Assembly: GCA_002238945.1 (NCBI GenBank)
Contig: MPNI01000014.1
Coordinates: forward strand, 1-55,882
Direction: 5' to 3'
Origin: Proteobacteria bacterium bin106
Lineage (GTDB): Bacteria; Bdellovibrionota_B; Oligoflexia; Oligoflexales; Bin106
DNA: 55,882 nucleotides
The translations under genes were made by a program, and so were the position numbers. Shown piece after piece: positions 55,420 to 55,882 of the stretch (positions are counted from its first letter, which is position 1; each line of letters opens with the position of its first letter). The notes beneath the pieces were generated by a model. It made no database searches. It had not been told where the DNA came from and worked only from the letters and a program-made list of their open reading frames with translations.

Positions 55420-55498
55420 AAAAACCACCGACATCCTTTTATAGTCTTACATACTCAGAGTTGGTATGTCTAAAACTTTGCAGGTGACGGTGGTTTTT
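55420..55498. terminator. Nested inverted repeat, possible bidirectional terminator
   Basis: AAAAACCACCG (55420-55430) pairs perfectly with CGGTGGTTTTT (55488-55498). Inside is a small hairpin, ACATAC (55449-55454) with GTATGT (55464-55469). The A run before and T run after make it symmetrical between convergent genes. The long loop (57 bases) is unusual for an intrinsic terminator, so a small structured RNA or an element end is also possible. Confidence 0.5.
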
Positions 55499-55515
55499 GA
55501 AAAACCCATCAAGTA

Positions 55516-55719
55516 TCATTTCTTATTTTGAAGATAACGATTATTACAGCTAGTGACTTCGTTATCAGCTACTAAAGCCAAGATCAGAGTAGCACCAGCA
55601 GCTGCGACAAAAAAAGGTACCGTTTTTGCTGCAATGCTAAATGCTCCTCCTGGCACTCCTAACGTGGGAATCACAAGCATAGAGCCTATAGATCCCAACA
55701 TGGACCCAAAAGTCATCAT
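55516..55719 (-). CDS. Small hydrophobic membrane protein
   Basis: The start is the ATG at 55719 or the adjacent one at 55716; GGGG lies just upstream. The 67-residue product has two hydrophobic stretches (GSMLGSIGSMLVIPTLGV and TVPFFVAAAGATLILALVA) and a polar tail with one Cys (NEVTSCNNRYLQNKK). The same frame could be read from 55851, but those extra codons overlap another, more protein-like frame. The gene begins about ten bases after that upstream gene ends. No family recognised. Confidence 0.55.
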   Translation of the reverse strand: MMTFGSMLGSIGSMLVIPTLGVPGGAFSIAAKTVPFFVAAAGATLILALVADNEVTSCNNRYLQNKK

Positions 55720-55729
55720 AACCCCATAT

Positions 55730-55882
55730 TTATATGGCTTCGAGGAAGGCTTCTGCATTAACACCAAGGTTTGGTAACATTTGTAAAAAAGCTTCTGAAT
55801 AAGCATCGTAAACTTCACCTTCCAATTCTGTAACAGGGGAACCATCCGCACTAGAAGATAATTCCGTTACCAAAACCATAAA
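55730..55882 (-). CDS. C-terminal end of a gene running off the window
   Basis: From the right edge the minus strand reads 50 sense codons and TAA at 55732-55730, with an acidic, well-balanced composition (TELSSSADGSPVTELEGE, then AYSEAFLQMLPNLGVNAEAFLEAI). It has no stop upstream within the window, so it is probably the end of a longer protein. An internal ATG near 55879 could instead make it a 49-residue peptide. Function unknown. Confidence 0.5.
   Translation of the reverse strand, partial: FMVLVTELSSSADGSPVTELEGEVYDAYSEAFLQMLPNLGVNAEAFLEAI

Noticed and set aside
55516-55851. A single 111-residue minus-strand protein starting at 55851
   Set aside because: The first 44 residues overlap another frame that is more protein-like and ends at 55730. 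A start at 55719 or 55716 has a G-rich ribosome site and gives a compact membrane protein.

Overview
The window is about 56 kb of AT-rich (roughly 40% GC by eye) Gram-negative bacterial chromosome. It begins with a run of 14 G, which looks like a contig end. At least eight predicted lipoproteins, signal peptides on most unknown proteins, and a periplasmic phosphate-binding protein indicate a two-membrane cell. NusA and the small HAMP protein look most like deltaproteobacterial-grade lineages (Bdellovibrionota, Oligoflexia or Myxococcota type), whereas PepQ and CmoB recall gammaproteobacteria. I cannot name the organism. I see no tRNA, rRNA, CRISPR array, phage or intact insertion sequence; only decayed mobile-element scraps.

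Layout. 1-4770: unknown lipoproteins (one cut by the window edge), a possible transposase relic, a partly duplicated lipoprotein locus and a relic of its 5' end. 4772-12518: phosphate uptake and sensing, with pstS-pstC-pstA-pstB plus an unknown gene leftward and phoB-phoR divergently rightward. 12694-18408: a same-strand cluster of an exported arylsulfotransferase-type protein, an exported unknown, a VTC-type polyphosphate polymerase domain, a DUF4956-type membrane protein and an exported CYTH-like protein. 18510-31117: housekeeping genes pepQ, nusA, infB, rbfA, truB, metK, a HAMP protein, ruvA and ruvB. 31308-43900: mostly unknown exported proteins, including a trypsin-fold protein that seems to have lost its catalytic residues, a large PEGA/TPR lipoprotein and an acyltransferase. 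44599-55366: htpG, a NIF3 protein, hisS, three tandem related lipoproteins, serS and cmoB. The last 370 bases hold a small membrane protein and the 3' end of another gene.

Working together. PstSCAB would import phosphate under PhoR/PhoB control. The adjacent cluster could store phosphate as polyphosphate or move phosphate or sulfate groups at the cell surface. It has the VTC plus DUF4956 pair, but an arylsulfotransferase-type protein stands where a CotH kinase is often found. This is the best candidate here for an undescribed system.

A second theme is structural. Gene-free DNA is full of short tandem duplications with units of 7-21 bp, often 13 bp, commonly containing TAGC. Tandem repeats inside genes have units of 9, 12 or 15 bp, keep the frame, and sit in linkers, tails or N-terminal extensions.
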